Below, one piece after another: positions 25,488 to 34,495 of a DNA stretch of 64,000 nucleotides. The position numbers and the translations under genes were made by a program. Under the pieces are notes generated by a model. The model was not told where the DNA came from and did no database searches. It was given only the letters and a program-made list of their open reading frames with translations. Numbering within the stretch: position 1 is the first letter of the stretch; each line of letters opens with the position of its first letter. The stretch is from Gordonia malaquae NBRC 108250 (GTDB lineage Bacteria > Actinomycetota > Actinomycetes > Mycobacteriales > Mycobacteriaceae): contig NZ_BAOP01000011.1 in assembly GCF_000344135.1 (NCBI RefSeq), positions 100,652 to 164,651 on the forward strand, given 5' to 3'.

Positions 25488-27153
25488 GTGCACTCCCCTT
25501 CTTCTTCGGCGCGTTTCTCCCGGGAGCTCGTGTCTCCGGCGCGGACGACACCGTTTCGACGACGGCGACCACCGCTGCACTGACAGCGACGAGCACCACC
25601 GAAGCGGCCATCGCCGCCGCGAAGTTGTCGGCGCCCGGCCTGCCCATCAGCGAGCCGATCAGCACCGGCAATGTTGTCGTGTCGGCACGTGCGAGGAACG
25701 TCGTCGCACCGAACTCGCCTACCGCCATCACGAAGGCGAATCCGGCGGCCGCGGCCAGCGACCGCGCGGTGAGTCGCAGGTCGACGGTGACGAACACACG
25801 AAGTGGCCCGGCGCCGAGAACTGCCGCCGCGTCCCGCAAACGGTCAGGCACCTGTTCCAGCGCGGGAACCATCACCCCGACCACTACCGGGATCGCGATG
25901 AGGGCCTGCACACACGGCACCACCAGCGGCGATGCGGCGATCTCATACGGCACCGTTGCGAGCGCGAGGACGTAGCCGAACCCGAGGGTCACCGCGCTGA
26001 CACCGAGCGGCAGCACCGAGAGCCCTCCCGCGAGCTTGGCGACGACGCCCCCGGTCCGGGTCAGCGCCGTCGCCGTCAGCAGTCCGACGACCACCGCGAT
26101 CGCCGCTGCGAGCAGTCCGCTGCTGACCGAATAGCCGAGCGACGAATACGCGGACGGCCCGTAGGTGGTGTCGGCGAGCGCCCGGTAACCAGCGAGACCC
26201 CAGTGGCCGCCCGGGCGGAGGGATCGGATCACGAGGGTCACGATCGGCAGGATCAGCCAGAGTCCGATCCACGCGAGCACCGCCGCGACCGCGATCCTCT
26301 TCGCACCATGCGGCGGACGCAGGTGAGCGCCCGCGCCGGTCGGCGGAACCCGGGTGGAGCCGACGACCCGCGCGACGCCGAGTGCGGCGAGCACCAGGAC
26401 GATCTGCAGCATCGACAGAGCGACGGCGTCCGGCAGCTTCGCGTACCCGATCCCCTGCAGGTAGATCTCGGTCTCCAGGGTGGACGCGTCGCCGCCTCCG
26501 AGAATCTGGATCACACCGAAGCTCGTCGAACAGAACAGGAGCACAAGCGCGAACGCCGACGCGATCGCAGGCAGCAGCCTCGGAATCACGACGTCGAGAA
26601 ATGCCCGAGCCGCCGACGCACCGAGTGTCCGCGCCGCGGCGACCTCGCGCGGCTCGATTCGCTGCCACGCGGCCGAGACCACGCGGACCACGACCGCGAC
26701 GTTGAGGAAGGTGTGGGCGACGATGATCGCCGTCCATCCCTGACCGATGTCGAGGAAGGCGAGCGGGCCGTCGAACAGCGCTCGGAACGCCACCCCGACG
26801 ACCACCGTCGGCAGCACGAACGGGACGGTCACCACTGCGCGCAGCAGACCTGATCCCGGGAGCCGCACGGTCGACAGGAGCCAGACGATCGGCGCGGCGA
26901 CGATCAACGCCGTCAACGCCGAGCCCGCAGCTTGGCCGACGGTGACCGCCAACAGACGCCAGGCATGTGTGCGATCCCAGAGTTCGGGGAGCGTGGCGCC
27001 GTCACTGTCGTCGAACGCCCTGGCCACCAGGACGCCGAGCGGCCACAGGAAGACCGCGGTCGCGAAGACCAACGGAACGAGCGAGATCAGTCCGAGTGCG
27101 ATCCCGTTGCGGGTGGAGCGGACTGGGGTCAGGGCTTCACGGTGGCGCGCCAC
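25471..27153 (-). CDS. ABC permease, duplicated thiamine/iron type
   Basis: A 560-residue membrane protein with about 12 helices in two homologous permease halves, each with an EAA-type loop (REVAAARTLGASAARAF; RLRDAAAVLGAGPLRVF). Such fused permeases are typical of ThiP and FbpB. The track frame extends far upstream inside the binding-protein gene. The GTG at 27153 (product starting ARHREALTPVRSTRNG) is the nearest usable start and overlaps the binding-protein gene by 25 bases. The substrate is inferred as thiamine or a thiamine phosphate from the binding protein. Confidence 0.85.
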   Translation of the reverse strand: MARHREALTPVRSTRNGIALGLISLVPLVFATAVFLWPLGVLVARAFDDSDGATLPELWDRTHAWRLLAVTVGQAAGSALTALIVAAPIVWLLSTVRLPGSGLLRAVVTVPFVLPTVVVGVAFRALFDGPLAFLDIGQGWTAIIVAHTFLNVAVVVRVVSAAWQRIEPREVAAARTLGASAARAFLDVVIPRLLPAIASAFALVLLFCSTSFGVIQILGGGDASTLETEIYLQGIGYAKLPDAVALSMLQIVLVLAALGVARVVGSTRVPPTGAGAHLRPPHGAKRIAVAAVLAWIGLWLILPIVTLVIRSLRPGGHWGLAGYRALADTTYGPSAYSSLGYSVSSGLLAAAIAVVVGLLTATALTRTGGVVAKLAGGLSVLPLGVSAVTLGFGYVLALATVPYEIAASPLVVPCVQALIAIPVVVGVMVPALEQVPDRLRDAAAVLGAGPLRVFVTVDLRLTARSLAAAAGFAFVMAVGEFGATTFLARADTTTLPVLIGSLMGRPGADNFAAAMAASVVLVAVSAAVVAVVETVSSAPETRAPGRNAPKKKGSARADAA

Positions 27154-28163
27154 TGGGTGAGCCACTCCTCGCGGTTCTTGTTGATCCAATCCGGGTCCAT
27201 GCGGACCGTCCAACCGGGAGCAGGCGCGCGCTGACGCCAGTCGGCGGGCATCGGAGTGTTCTTCTGGACCGGGTAAACGTACATCGCCGTGGGGAGCGCA
27301 GCCTGTACTGCTGGGCTGAGCATGAAGTCGACGAGCTTGCGTGCGCCCGCCGAGTTCCGAGCGCCCTTGAGAATGCCGACGTACTCGATCTGCGCGAAAC
27401 AACTGTCGAGGATCGCGCTGGTACCGGGCGTGGCCGCCGGGCTCGACGCGTACGACACGACGATCGGCTTGGGGCCGTGCCCTTCGCCCGCGCTGAACAG
27501 TTGGTTGTAGGCCTGCTCCCAACCGGACACCACCTGGACGCCGTTGCCGGACAGCCCACGCCAGTAGTCGAACGCCTTCGACTTGAATCGGCCGATCGTC
27601 GACAACAGGAAGCCCATGCCGGGCGACGACGTTGCCGGGTCCATCACGACGGTCAGGTCGCGATAGGCGGGCTGGGTCAGATCGTCGATGCTCGTCGGCG
27701 CTTCCACGCCCTTGTTCTCGAACCACGCATCGTCGACGTTGAGGCACACGTCGCCGCGGTCGACGGCGGTGAGTTGATCTTCGTGGCCCGCCACCGCGAA
27801 CTCCGCGGCGCCCTTCGCTGCCAGCGGGGAGGTGTACGGCTCGAGGGCGCCGGCCTCGATCGGCCGCGCGGCGAACGTGTTGTCGATGCCGAACACCGCG
27901 TCGGCCTTGGGCGAACCCGGCGTCAACGACACGACCGACGACAGCTGACCGGCGTCGCCGGACTTCTGGATGTTCAATTTCAGGCCGGTCTCGCGCTGGA
28001 AGTCGTCGACGAGGTTCTGCGGAAGCGCAAACGAGTCATGGGTGAGGAGATTGACCTCAGAAGCGCTGTCGGACGACGTCGCACATGCCGCGGTTCCGGC
28101 GGCGGTGGCGGCGACGAGACCGACGGCGATCACTCGACGCAGTGAGGTGGCACGAATCTTCAC
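27129..28163 (-). CDS. thiB: Thiamine-type ABC substrate-binding lipoprotein
   Basis: A 344-residue exported lipoprotein. The lipobox (AAGTAAC) is at residues 18-24, followed by a periplasmic-binding fold. The mature part begins EVNLLTHDSFALPQNLVDDF and continues with KADAVFGIDNTFA, which resembles the TbpA/ThiB thiamine-binding family; iron-binding relatives (FbpA) cannot be excluded. I chose the GTG at 28163 because AGGAG lies six bases upstream and a signal peptide starts there. It heads a four-gene operon: binding protein, permease, ATPase, MutT. No TPP riboswitch could be recognised in the leader. Confidence 0.8.
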   Translation of the reverse strand: MKIRATSLRRVIAVGLVAATAAGTAACATSSDSASEVNLLTHDSFALPQNLVDDFQRETGLKLNIQKSGDAGQLSSVVSLTPGSPKADAVFGIDNTFAARPIEAGALEPYTSPLAAKGAAEFAVAGHEDQLTAVDRGDVCLNVDDAWFENKGVEAPTSIDDLTQPAYRDLTVVMDPATSSPGMGFLLSTIGRFKSKAFDYWRGLSGNGVQVVSGWEQAYNQLFSAGEGHGPKPIVVSYASSPAATPGTSAILDSCFAQIEYVGILKGARNSAGARKLVDFMLSPAVQAALPTAMYVYPVQKNTPMPADWRQRAPAPGWTVRMDPDWINKNREEWLTQWRATVKP

Positions 28164-28391
28164 GACAGTCTCCTGAAATAGGTCGACGCGGTCGGCGGGC
28201 TCGCGCCCGTCGTTCTGCGTGAATCTAACCAGGTGGCCGAGTCGCGCGCGCATGGAGGAACGCCTGTCGTTGTGAACGCACCACTCCCTGATTTCACATT
28301 GGTAACAATTGTCACACCAACATCAGTAGTTTCACAGAGATCGGGTTAGACTCTCGTCACTGTCCGAGCCGTCTATCGATAGGACCCCGTC

Positions 28392-29252
28392 GTGCGATTT
28401 GCGCGCACCAGCCGCACCGCCACCGTCGTCGCAGCCCTCGCTGTGACCGGCGCGCTCGTCTCCCCCGCACTCGCTCAAGCCGAACCCGCCGCCCCGGCGC
28501 CGTCGACCGAGCAGACAATTCCCGTACCCGAGACCGCACCGGACGTTGATCCCGCCGTTCTGAGCTCGCTCGGCGCGTTCGCTCCCGCCCTGATCGGCTC
28601 GATCGCGACTCGCGACGACGACGGCCAGGTGAACAACGACCTCCTCGAGCAGGCCCGCGCACTCGCCGACAACCCCGCGTTGCCCGCGCAGGCGACGGCC
28701 ACGTGGCGTCAGCTGATCGACTTCCTCGGCGAGCCCGGCAAGGCGAAGGCCGTCGCAGCGGGCGCGGTCCCAGCCGCCGAGCACGACGTCGCGAAGAAGA
28801 AGAGCGACTCGCCGAACATCCCGACCGGCCCGAAGAAGCCCCGCATCCAGCAGTTCCTCTACCCGACCATCGGCCTCGGCTGCATGGCAGGCGGCGGCAA
28901 CTCGGTCGGCATGGCGCTTGTCACCGCAGGACCGCAGCAGGCCCCGGCACCGGGACCGAAGCGCGGCCAGGCCGGCTTCGTCTACACGAGCCTCGGCACC
29001 GGCCCGGCGAAGTCCTCGCCCCGCCGCCTCTATGTGACGTGGCTGAACCTCGAGAACGGCCGGAGCGGACGCACCGCACTCAAGCCGAACCCGAAGATCA
29101 ACGCCACGAAGGGTCCGGGCACGTTCACCGGGATCGCCAACACCGGCCGCGGCCGCATCGTCTCGACGATCTACGGCGACGTGACGACCACCCAGAAGGG
29201 TCGCACCATCTCCTGCACCATCGCGCCGACGATCGGCACCGCGATCATCTGA
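28392..29252 (+). CDS. Secreted Ala/Pro-rich protein, paralogue 1
   Basis: A 286-residue exported protein with GTG start and Sec signal peptide to about residue 29 (VTGALVSPALAQA). After a Pro-rich linker and a helical part (NNDLLEQARALADNPALP), a beta-rich domain holds two cysteines (GLGCMAGGG, ISCTIAP), likely a disulfide. The domain pattern GQAGFVYTSLGTG, RRLYVTWLNLENGRSGRTAL and GRGRIVSTIYGDV recurs in the next gene, so the two are paralogues. It resembles Rv1157c of mycobacteria by gross features and neighbourhood. The function is unknown. A strong intrinsic terminator follows. Confidence 0.75.
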   Translation: MRFARTSRTATVVAALAVTGALVSPALAQAEPAAPAPSTEQTIPVPETAPDVDPAVLSSLGAFAPALIGSIATRDDDGQVNNDLLEQARALADNPALPAQATATWRQLIDFLGEPGKAKAVAAGAVPAAEHDVAKKKSDSPNIPTGPKKPRIQQFLYPTIGLGCMAGGGNSVGMALVTAGPQQAPAPGPKRGQAGFVYTSLGTGPAKSSPRRLYVTWLNLENGRSGRTALKPNPKINATKGPGTFTGIANTGRGRIVSTIYGDVTTTQKGRTISCTIAPTIGTAII

Positions 29253-29270
29253 CGCGAGCAGCGCGACGAA

Positions 29271-29302
29271 ACACCCTCCGGCAGCGCCGGAGGGTGTTTT
29301 TT
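29271..29302 (+). terminator. Intrinsic terminator
   Basis: A perfect 12-bp stem (ACACCCTCCGGC with GCCGGAGGGTGT) around the loop AGC is followed by a run of T residues. It lies 19 bases after the stop of the secreted-protein gene and separates it from its paralogue. Confidence 0.9.
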
Positions 29303-29498
29303 CATCCTCGGTCGGTGATTCGCGCCACTCGGCCCGGCCCGAATGTCGCGCTGACATCACAACTCGGACTCGCTCCTTGAAATTCGACCCCTCGACACAC
29401 CACCATTAACTTCAACACCATTCGCCACACCTGTCACACGAGCCTCGTGGGCGGGGCGACAGACCGTGGTGAATTCGTCAGTTCGTGGAGGAGACGAC

Positions 29499-30482
29499 GT
29501 GAGTGCAGTCGTGAAGAGTTCGATCCGAGTCGGCATCGTCGGCGCCGCAGCAGCCGTGGCCGTCTCGATGGCCGGCATCGCAGCCGCCGAACCGGCAGCC
29601 CCTCCGGCAACCACCCCTCCTGCAACCACATCGCCCGCCGCCCCGGCGGGCGAGGCGCCCAGCCTGTCCGGCATTCCCGGCGACGCCGAACTCGCAGACC
29701 TGCTGCGCACTCTGAAGTCCTCGGGCGGCAGCGAGCAGGCGATCGCCGCGCTCTCGTCGATCCTCGGCTCGTCCGGGCAGCTCGACCCGAGCACACTGCT
29801 GTCGACCTTCGGCATCAACCCGGGTGCACTCGACTCGATCCTCCCGTCGGCGACCACGCCGCCCACGGCGCCCGCAGCACCGACCGCGCCCGTGGAGCCG
29901 AACCAGGTGGACGCACCGGTCCGCCCGACCGACGTCGACGCCCTCGCGACTCTGCAGAAGCTGACCGGCACACAGATGTTGACTCCGGCGATCGCACCGT
30001 TCTGCGCGGCCCCGACAGACGACAATCCGCTCGGCCTCGTCACCGCTCCGACCGTCGCCATTCCCGGCCCGTGGCCGCTCGGCGACTCGACTGTCATCGG
30101 AAGCCTGGTCAAGGGGATCGGCGGCGACCAACTCCTCAAGCTCCTCGATCCGGCCGCGACCGCACCTCTGCAGGAGATCAAGGACGGCCAGACCGCGTAC
30201 GCGCTCGTCCCGCCGACTGCGCCCGGATCCACGAACCTGAGCGTCGCGTGGTTCAACACGTCCACCATGAAGGGCGGCCTCGAACCCCTCAAGCCGCTCG
30301 CCGATGACAAGACCGCGGGTCCGCTGCTCAAGGCGCTCGCAGCGACACCCGGATTCAACGGTGTCCGCCTGGCTCGTGCCTCCACTGGCGAGGGCTCCGT
30401 CCTGTCCGCGGTGTTCGGCACCACGACCACAGCAGGTCGCACCTGTTACTTCCTGCCCGCGCTGGGCGTCGTCAAGAACTGA
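29499..30482 (+). CDS. Secreted Ala/Pro-rich protein, paralogue 2
   Basis: A 327-residue exported protein. Its signal peptide ends near residue 34 (AVSMAGIAAAEPA), followed by a linker (APPATTPPATTSPAAP), a helical region with SGGSEQAIAALSSILGSSGQ, and a C-terminal domain containing GQTAYALVPPTAPGSTNLSV, AWFNTSTMKGGLEPL and GSVLSAVFGTTT with two cysteines (FCAAP, TCYFLP). That domain matches the one in the preceding gene. I chose the GTG at 29499, with GGAGGAG upstream, over 29466. The function is unknown; it is probably a cell-envelope or secreted protein of Mycobacteriales. Confidence 0.75.
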   Translation: MSAVVKSSIRVGIVGAAAAVAVSMAGIAAAEPAAPPATTPPATTSPAAPAGEAPSLSGIPGDAELADLLRTLKSSGGSEQAIAALSSILGSSGQLDPSTLLSTFGINPGALDSILPSATTPPTAPAAPTAPVEPNQVDAPVRPTDVDALATLQKLTGTQMLTPAIAPFCAAPTDDNPLGLVTAPTVAIPGPWPLGDSTVIGSLVKGIGGDQLLKLLDPAATAPLQEIKDGQTAYALVPPTAPGSTNLSVAWFNTSTMKGGLEPLKPLADDKTAGPLLKALAATPGFNGVRLARASTGEGSVLSAVFGTTTTAGRTCYFLPALGVVKN

Positions 30483-30541
30483 CACCCGCGTTCACCGCAC
30501 CGCCACAATCGAATTCACGCTTGAAGACTGAGGTACCTCCC

Positions 30542-31750
30542 ATGAATGCGCAGCCCCGCCGCATCGACCCCGTGCTCGCCGCTCCAGCCGAACGGACGGG
30601 CCGACGTTCCCGGACCGCTGTCCGAGTCGGCGCAGCGGTCGTCGCTGTCGGCGTCGTGGTCGGCGGCGTGACGGCCACCCGAGCCATCGCCACTCCGGAG
30701 GACACCACTCCTGCCGCACCGGGCGGACAGACCGCAGGCAGCGTGTTCGCCAACCGAGCCGTGCCGGACGCCGACCTGCCTGCCGCCGCGGCCGTCGGCC
30801 AGCAGTTCAGCTACTGGACCCTCGGGGCCGACGAGCGAACTCACCTCACCACGGCGACGGTCCTTCAGCCCAAGGGCGCCGCGCCCGCGGGCGGCTGGCC
30901 GGTCGTCGTCTACGCGCATCGCCCAGATGGCCTGTCGCTCGGATGCGCCCCGTCCAAACGCCGCGCGTCGCGGGACACCGCTGCCGTCTCCGGGCTGCTG
31001 CGCAGCGACTACGCCGTGGTGATCCCCGACTACACGACCGTCGGCGTCACCGGATCCCCGCAGTACGTCGACTTCGGTGCGTCCGCGCACACCGTCGTCG
31101 ACGCGGTCAAGGCGCTCACCGACATCGAACCGAGTGTGTCGCCTCGCTGGGCAGCAGTAGGCGACGCACTCGGTGCGGGCACCGCCGTTGAACTCGCCCG
31201 CAGTGCCACCACCTGGCAGAAGGGGTCGATGGACTTCCGCGGCGCGGCAGCCACCACCCTGCCCGTCGGCTACGACGACGTGCTCGCGGGCCTGAGCCCG
31301 GCGTCGAGCCCCGTGTCGCCGGACACCGTCGCCGACGTCGTGTACGCACTCGCCTCGCTCGACGCCGACGACGTGACCGATCTGCTGACTCCCCGCGGTA
31401 AGGAGCTCGTCGCCAAAGCGCGCACGATGTGCGCGCCGGCCCTCACCAAGGCGATCGGATCGACCAACCTGTCCGCGCTGGTGACCGCCCCGTTGGCGGC
31501 CAATTCAGCGCTCGACACCGCGCTGCGCGAAGGTCTGCAGCTCCGCACGCGCGGGTTCAGCAGGCCGATCCTCCTCAGCCAGAAGCTGGTCGATGACGAG
31601 ACCGCGGTTCCCGCCAATCTGCGGTACTTGACGACGGCACAGTTGTCGAGCAACAAGGTGGTCGCCAAGACGTACCTCACCGGAAGCTCGACCGATGCGT
31701 CACGTCAAGAACAGGCCACGGTTGCTGCATTCCTCAAGAACCTGTTCTAA
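30542..31750 (+). CDS. Lipase-fold membrane-anchored protein lacking the catalytic serine
   Basis: A 402-residue protein with an N-terminal membrane anchor (about 25-50, RVGAAVVAVGVVVGGVTATR) and an alpha/beta-hydrolase domain of the secretory lipase (LIP) type, recognisable from VVYAHRPDGLSLGCAPS and the WAAVGDALGAGTAVELA elbow. The nucleophile motif GxSxG reads GDALG, so Ala replaces Ser. The Asp loop (LVDDETAVP) remains, but no histidine is present in the final segment. It is therefore probably a pseudoenzyme or binding protein. AGGT precedes the ATG at 30542; an upstream TTG is less likely. It ends 11 bases before galT. Confidence 0.72.
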   Translation: MNAQPRRIDPVLAAPAERTGRRSRTAVRVGAAVVAVGVVVGGVTATRAIATPEDTTPAAPGGQTAGSVFANRAVPDADLPAAAAVGQQFSYWTLGADERTHLTTATVLQPKGAAPAGGWPVVVYAHRPDGLSLGCAPSKRRASRDTAAVSGLLRSDYAVVIPDYTTVGVTGSPQYVDFGASAHTVVDAVKALTDIEPSVSPRWAAVGDALGAGTAVELARSATTWQKGSMDFRGAAATTLPVGYDDVLAGLSPASSPVSPDTVADVVYALASLDADDVTDLLTPRGKELVAKARTMCAPALTKAIGSTNLSALVTAPLAANSALDTALREGLQLRTRGFSRPILLSQKLVDDETAVPANLRYLTTAQLSSNKVVAKTYLTGSSTDASRQEQATVAAFLKNLF

Positions 31751-31761
31751 CGTTCCTCAGC

Positions 31762-32856
31762 GTGCCGACGCTTCGAGACCTTCCTGAACCTGTTCGTGGC
31801 CGACTGGCAGACGGACGCGAGATCCTGTTGTTCGGCGACAGTCACGAGTGTGTTCTCGGGACCGATCGGCGGTATCTGCCCCAGCGCCCGGATGGGCCGG
31901 TCAGTGTCGTCCGATACGATCCCGCCACCGGCGACCAGGTGATCATCGCTCCCTCGCGGCAGGAGCGGACGTACCATCCGCCCCGGCAGATGTGCCCGCT
32001 GTGCCCCGACCCGGAAGGGCTGTCGTCGGAGATCCCCGGCGACGGCTACCGGGTCGCCGTGTTCGAGAACCGTTTCCCCTCGTTGACCGGTCGGACGAGC
32101 GCGCTGGTCGACGACGACCCGCTTCGTTCCGAAGTCGCAGGTGCGGGCCGCTGCGAAGTCGTCTGTTTCACAAGCGATCACGACGGGTCGTTCGCAGCAC
32201 TCTCCGACGACGACGCCCGGCTCGTCCTCGACGTGTGGGCGCACCGAACCACCGAGTTGTTCGCGCGCGACGACGTCGCCGAAGTCCACTGCTTCGAGAA
32301 CCGCGGGGCCGAGATCGGCGTGACGTTGCCGCACCCGCACGGCCAGATCTACGCGTATCCGTTCCGTACTCGTCGCACCGACACGATGCTGCGCAGGGCG
32401 GCCGAGCACCGTGAGATTCACGGCGTCGAGTTGAGCCGGGCGATACTCGATCGTGAGGTCCACGACGGCGAGAGGGTGCTCGTGCGCACCGAGCACACCA
32501 CCGCTTTTGTGCCGTTCGCCGCTCGCTGGCCTGCAGAGGTCCACGTCTACCCGAACCGACACGTCTGCCACCTCGGGGAACTGACGGACGCCGAGACCGA
32601 CGACCTCGCCGCCGTCTATCTCTCGGTGCTGCGCGCGTATGACGCGCTCTACGGTTCGCCGCTCCCGTACGTCGCGTCATGGCATCAGTATCGGTCGCAG
32701 GCCCCCGAGGGGCGACTGCACGCCGAGATGTTCTCGATCCGCCGGACCGCCGACAAATTGAAGTACCTCGCCGGATCGGAATCGGCCCGCGACGCGTTCA
32801 TCACCGAGAGGACTCCGGAGTCCGTGGCCGCCGACCTCCGGGCGGCGATGAGATGA
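31762..32856 (+). CDS. galT: Galactose-1-phosphate uridylyltransferase
   Basis: A 364-residue HIT-superfamily enzyme of the Leloir pathway, exchanging UMP between UDP-glucose and galactose 1-phosphate. The catalytic motif is TLPHPHGQIYAYP (HPH with the nucleophilic second His). The N-terminal CPLCP (zinc), FENRFPSL and C-terminal ASWHQYRSQAPEGRLHAEMF are family features. It starts with GTG 11 bases after the preceding gene. Its stop overlaps the galK start (ATGA), so GalT and GalK are made together. Confidence 0.93.
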   Translation: MPTLRDLPEPVRGRLADGREILLFGDSHECVLGTDRRYLPQRPDGPVSVVRYDPATGDQVIIAPSRQERTYHPPRQMCPLCPDPEGLSSEIPGDGYRVAVFENRFPSLTGRTSALVDDDPLRSEVAGAGRCEVVCFTSDHDGSFAALSDDDARLVLDVWAHRTTELFARDDVAEVHCFENRGAEIGVTLPHPHGQIYAYPFRTRRTDTMLRRAAEHREIHGVELSRAILDREVHDGERVLVRTEHTTAFVPFAARWPAEVHVYPNRHVCHLGELTDAETDDLAAVYLSVLRAYDALYGSPLPYVASWHQYRSQAPEGRLHAEMFSIRRTADKLKYLAGSESARDAFITERTPESVAADLRAAMR

Positions 32857-33953
32857 GCGGCGTTCGCGCCTACGCTCCCGGGCGCGTGAATCTGATCGGC
32901 GAACACACCGACTACAACGGCGGTTTCGCGCTGCCGATAGCCCTCGACCGGGGCACCCACGTCGACTTCGATCCGGACCCGACCGCCTCGTCATTGAAGG
33001 TCAAGACGATGTCCGACGCGGTCGACGCCGGCTCGGAGGTCACGATCAGCCTCGACACGGTCCCGGGCGACGTCGGCGGCTGGGGTGCGTACGTCGCCGG
33101 ATGTGTGTGGGCACTGCGACGCAGAGGGGTCGATGTGCCCGGTGGCGCGATGGTGGTGACGTCGGCCGTCCCGGTCGGGGCGGGCCTGTCGTCGTCTGCG
33201 GCGCTGGAGTGTGCGGTGGTCCTCGCCTTGTCCGCGGCGGCCGGCGGACCTGATCTGGACCGGAGGACGGTGGCCGCCGTCGCGCACGACGCGGAGAACC
33301 GCTACGTCGGAGCCGACACCGGACTGCTGGACCAGCTGAGCATCCTGCACGGTGCCGTCGACACCGCGATGCTCATCGACTTCCGGTCGATGCAGGTGAC
33401 GCCGGTGCCGATCGAACTCGGTGACGCAACGGTGATGGTCGTCGACTCGCACAGTCCGCACAGCCACGCAGCGGGCGAGTACGGCGCCAGACGACGATCA
33501 TGCGAGGCCGCAGCCGCCGCACTCGGTGTCCCCGAGCTGCGCAGTGCGGCCGGTGACGACTGGCGTCGTGTGGACGATCCGGTGGACCGTCGACGAGCGC
33601 GACATGTCTTGACCGAGAACAGCCGAGTCCTGGACACGGCGGCGGCGCTCACTGCAGGCGATCTGGATGGCGTCGGGCGTCTGATGGTCGAATCCCACGC
33701 GTCGATGCGAGACGACTTCGAGATCACCACCTCCGCCATCGACGAGATCGTGCGCACGGCCCTCGGTGCGGGTGCGCATGGAGCGCGAATGACGGGTGGC
33801 GGTTTCGGCGGCTCAGTTGTTGTGCTCGCATCGGCCGAGGCCGCCGCGCAGATCGAGGCCGATCTGCCGGAACAGGTGGAACGCTCAGGTCACCCTCGCC
33901 CGACGGTCGCTCGGGTCCGCGCGGGCGCGGGCGCGAACATCACCACGCGTTGA
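32853..33953 (+). CDS. galK: Galactokinase
   Basis: A 366-residue GHMP kinase that phosphorylates galactose to galactose 1-phosphate, the substrate of the GalT encoded just upstream. Signatures: GRVNLIGEHTDYNGGFALPI (galactose binding), VPVGAGLSSSAALECAVV (ATP loop) and MTGGGFGGSVV (GHMP C-terminal motif). It begins with ATG overlapping the galT stop. Its end overlaps by 14 bases with the convergent secreted-protein gene. No galE is present in the window. Confidence 0.94.
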   Translation: MSGVRAYAPGRVNLIGEHTDYNGGFALPIALDRGTHVDFDPDPTASSLKVKTMSDAVDAGSEVTISLDTVPGDVGGWGAYVAGCVWALRRRGVDVPGGAMVVTSAVPVGAGLSSSAALECAVVLALSAAAGGPDLDRRTVAAVAHDAENRYVGADTGLLDQLSILHGAVDTAMLIDFRSMQVTPVPIELGDATVMVVDSHSPHSHAAGEYGARRRSCEAAAAALGVPELRSAAGDDWRRVDDPVDRRRARHVLTENSRVLDTAAALTAGDLDGVGRLMVESHASMRDDFEITTSAIDEIVRTALGAGAHGARMTGGGFGGSVVVLASAEAAAQIEADLPEQVERSGHPRPTVARVRAGAGANITTR

Positions 33954-34464
33954 TCGTCGTTCCACACCTGCTGTACTGCGGGTTCACCATCGGGTTCCAC
34001 GCCATCGCACCGATCTTCTGACGAATCGTCAGCTTCACCGGGCCCGTGCCGGGACGGACGACGGCCTGCCACGTCACCCGGTGGGCACGAGTGGGCGTGA
34101 CGACAACGCCGCGGCGACCCGTGCGGAGATTGTGCCAGCTGACGCGCGTGGAGATCGTGTACTCGGTGATGTTGAGCCAGGGGTCGCCCGTGATCGGTTG
34201 ATTGGCCCGCAGTTCGATGGCCGGTCCGGGCAGCCCGTCAGACGGGAACCTGATGCCGGTGTAGATGTCGACGGGCAGTCGGATCCGCGGTTTGGGCCAC
34301 GGATTGGCGCTGTCGCAGCGGATGGTCTTCACATAGTGAGGCTCTGCCGACGGCGCCGCGTTCGCCTGCGACGGTCCGACGATCGACGCCGCCGTTCCCG
34401 CCGCAACGAGCAGCGATGCCGCAATTCCTGCAATCCGTGACCGAGTCCCCACCAGTGTCCGCAT
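33940..34464 (-). CDS. Secreted protein of unknown function
   Basis: A 174-residue exported protein with a clear signal peptide to about residue 36 (IAASLLVAAGTAASIVGPSQ then ANAAPS). The mature part is beta-rich, with two cysteines (IRCDSANPW, SRCGTTINAW) placed to close one disulfide across the whole domain. The sequence VSWHNLRTGRRGVVVTPTRA resembles small secreted proteins of Mycobacteriales, but I do not recognise a named family. It converges on galK, and its start is 32 bases from that of the divergent HhH-GPD gene. Confidence 0.7.
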   Translation of the reverse strand: MRTLVGTRSRIAGIAASLLVAAGTAASIVGPSQANAAPSAEPHYVKTIRCDSANPWPKPRIRLPVDIYTGIRFPSDGLPGPAIELRANQPITGDPWLNITEYTISTRVSWHNLRTGRRGVVVTPTRAHRVTWQAVVRPGTGPVKLTIRQKIGAMAWNPMVNPQYSRCGTTINAW

Positions 34465-34495
34465 GGCGACAGTGTGCCAGCACTACCATGGCCGT

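Noticed and set aside
28164..28391. TPP riboswitch upstream of the thiamine-type transporter
   Set aside because: The minus-strand leader lacks the conserved CUGAGA and the paired ACCUGAUC-type segment; only a vaguely similar ACCTGG string was found.
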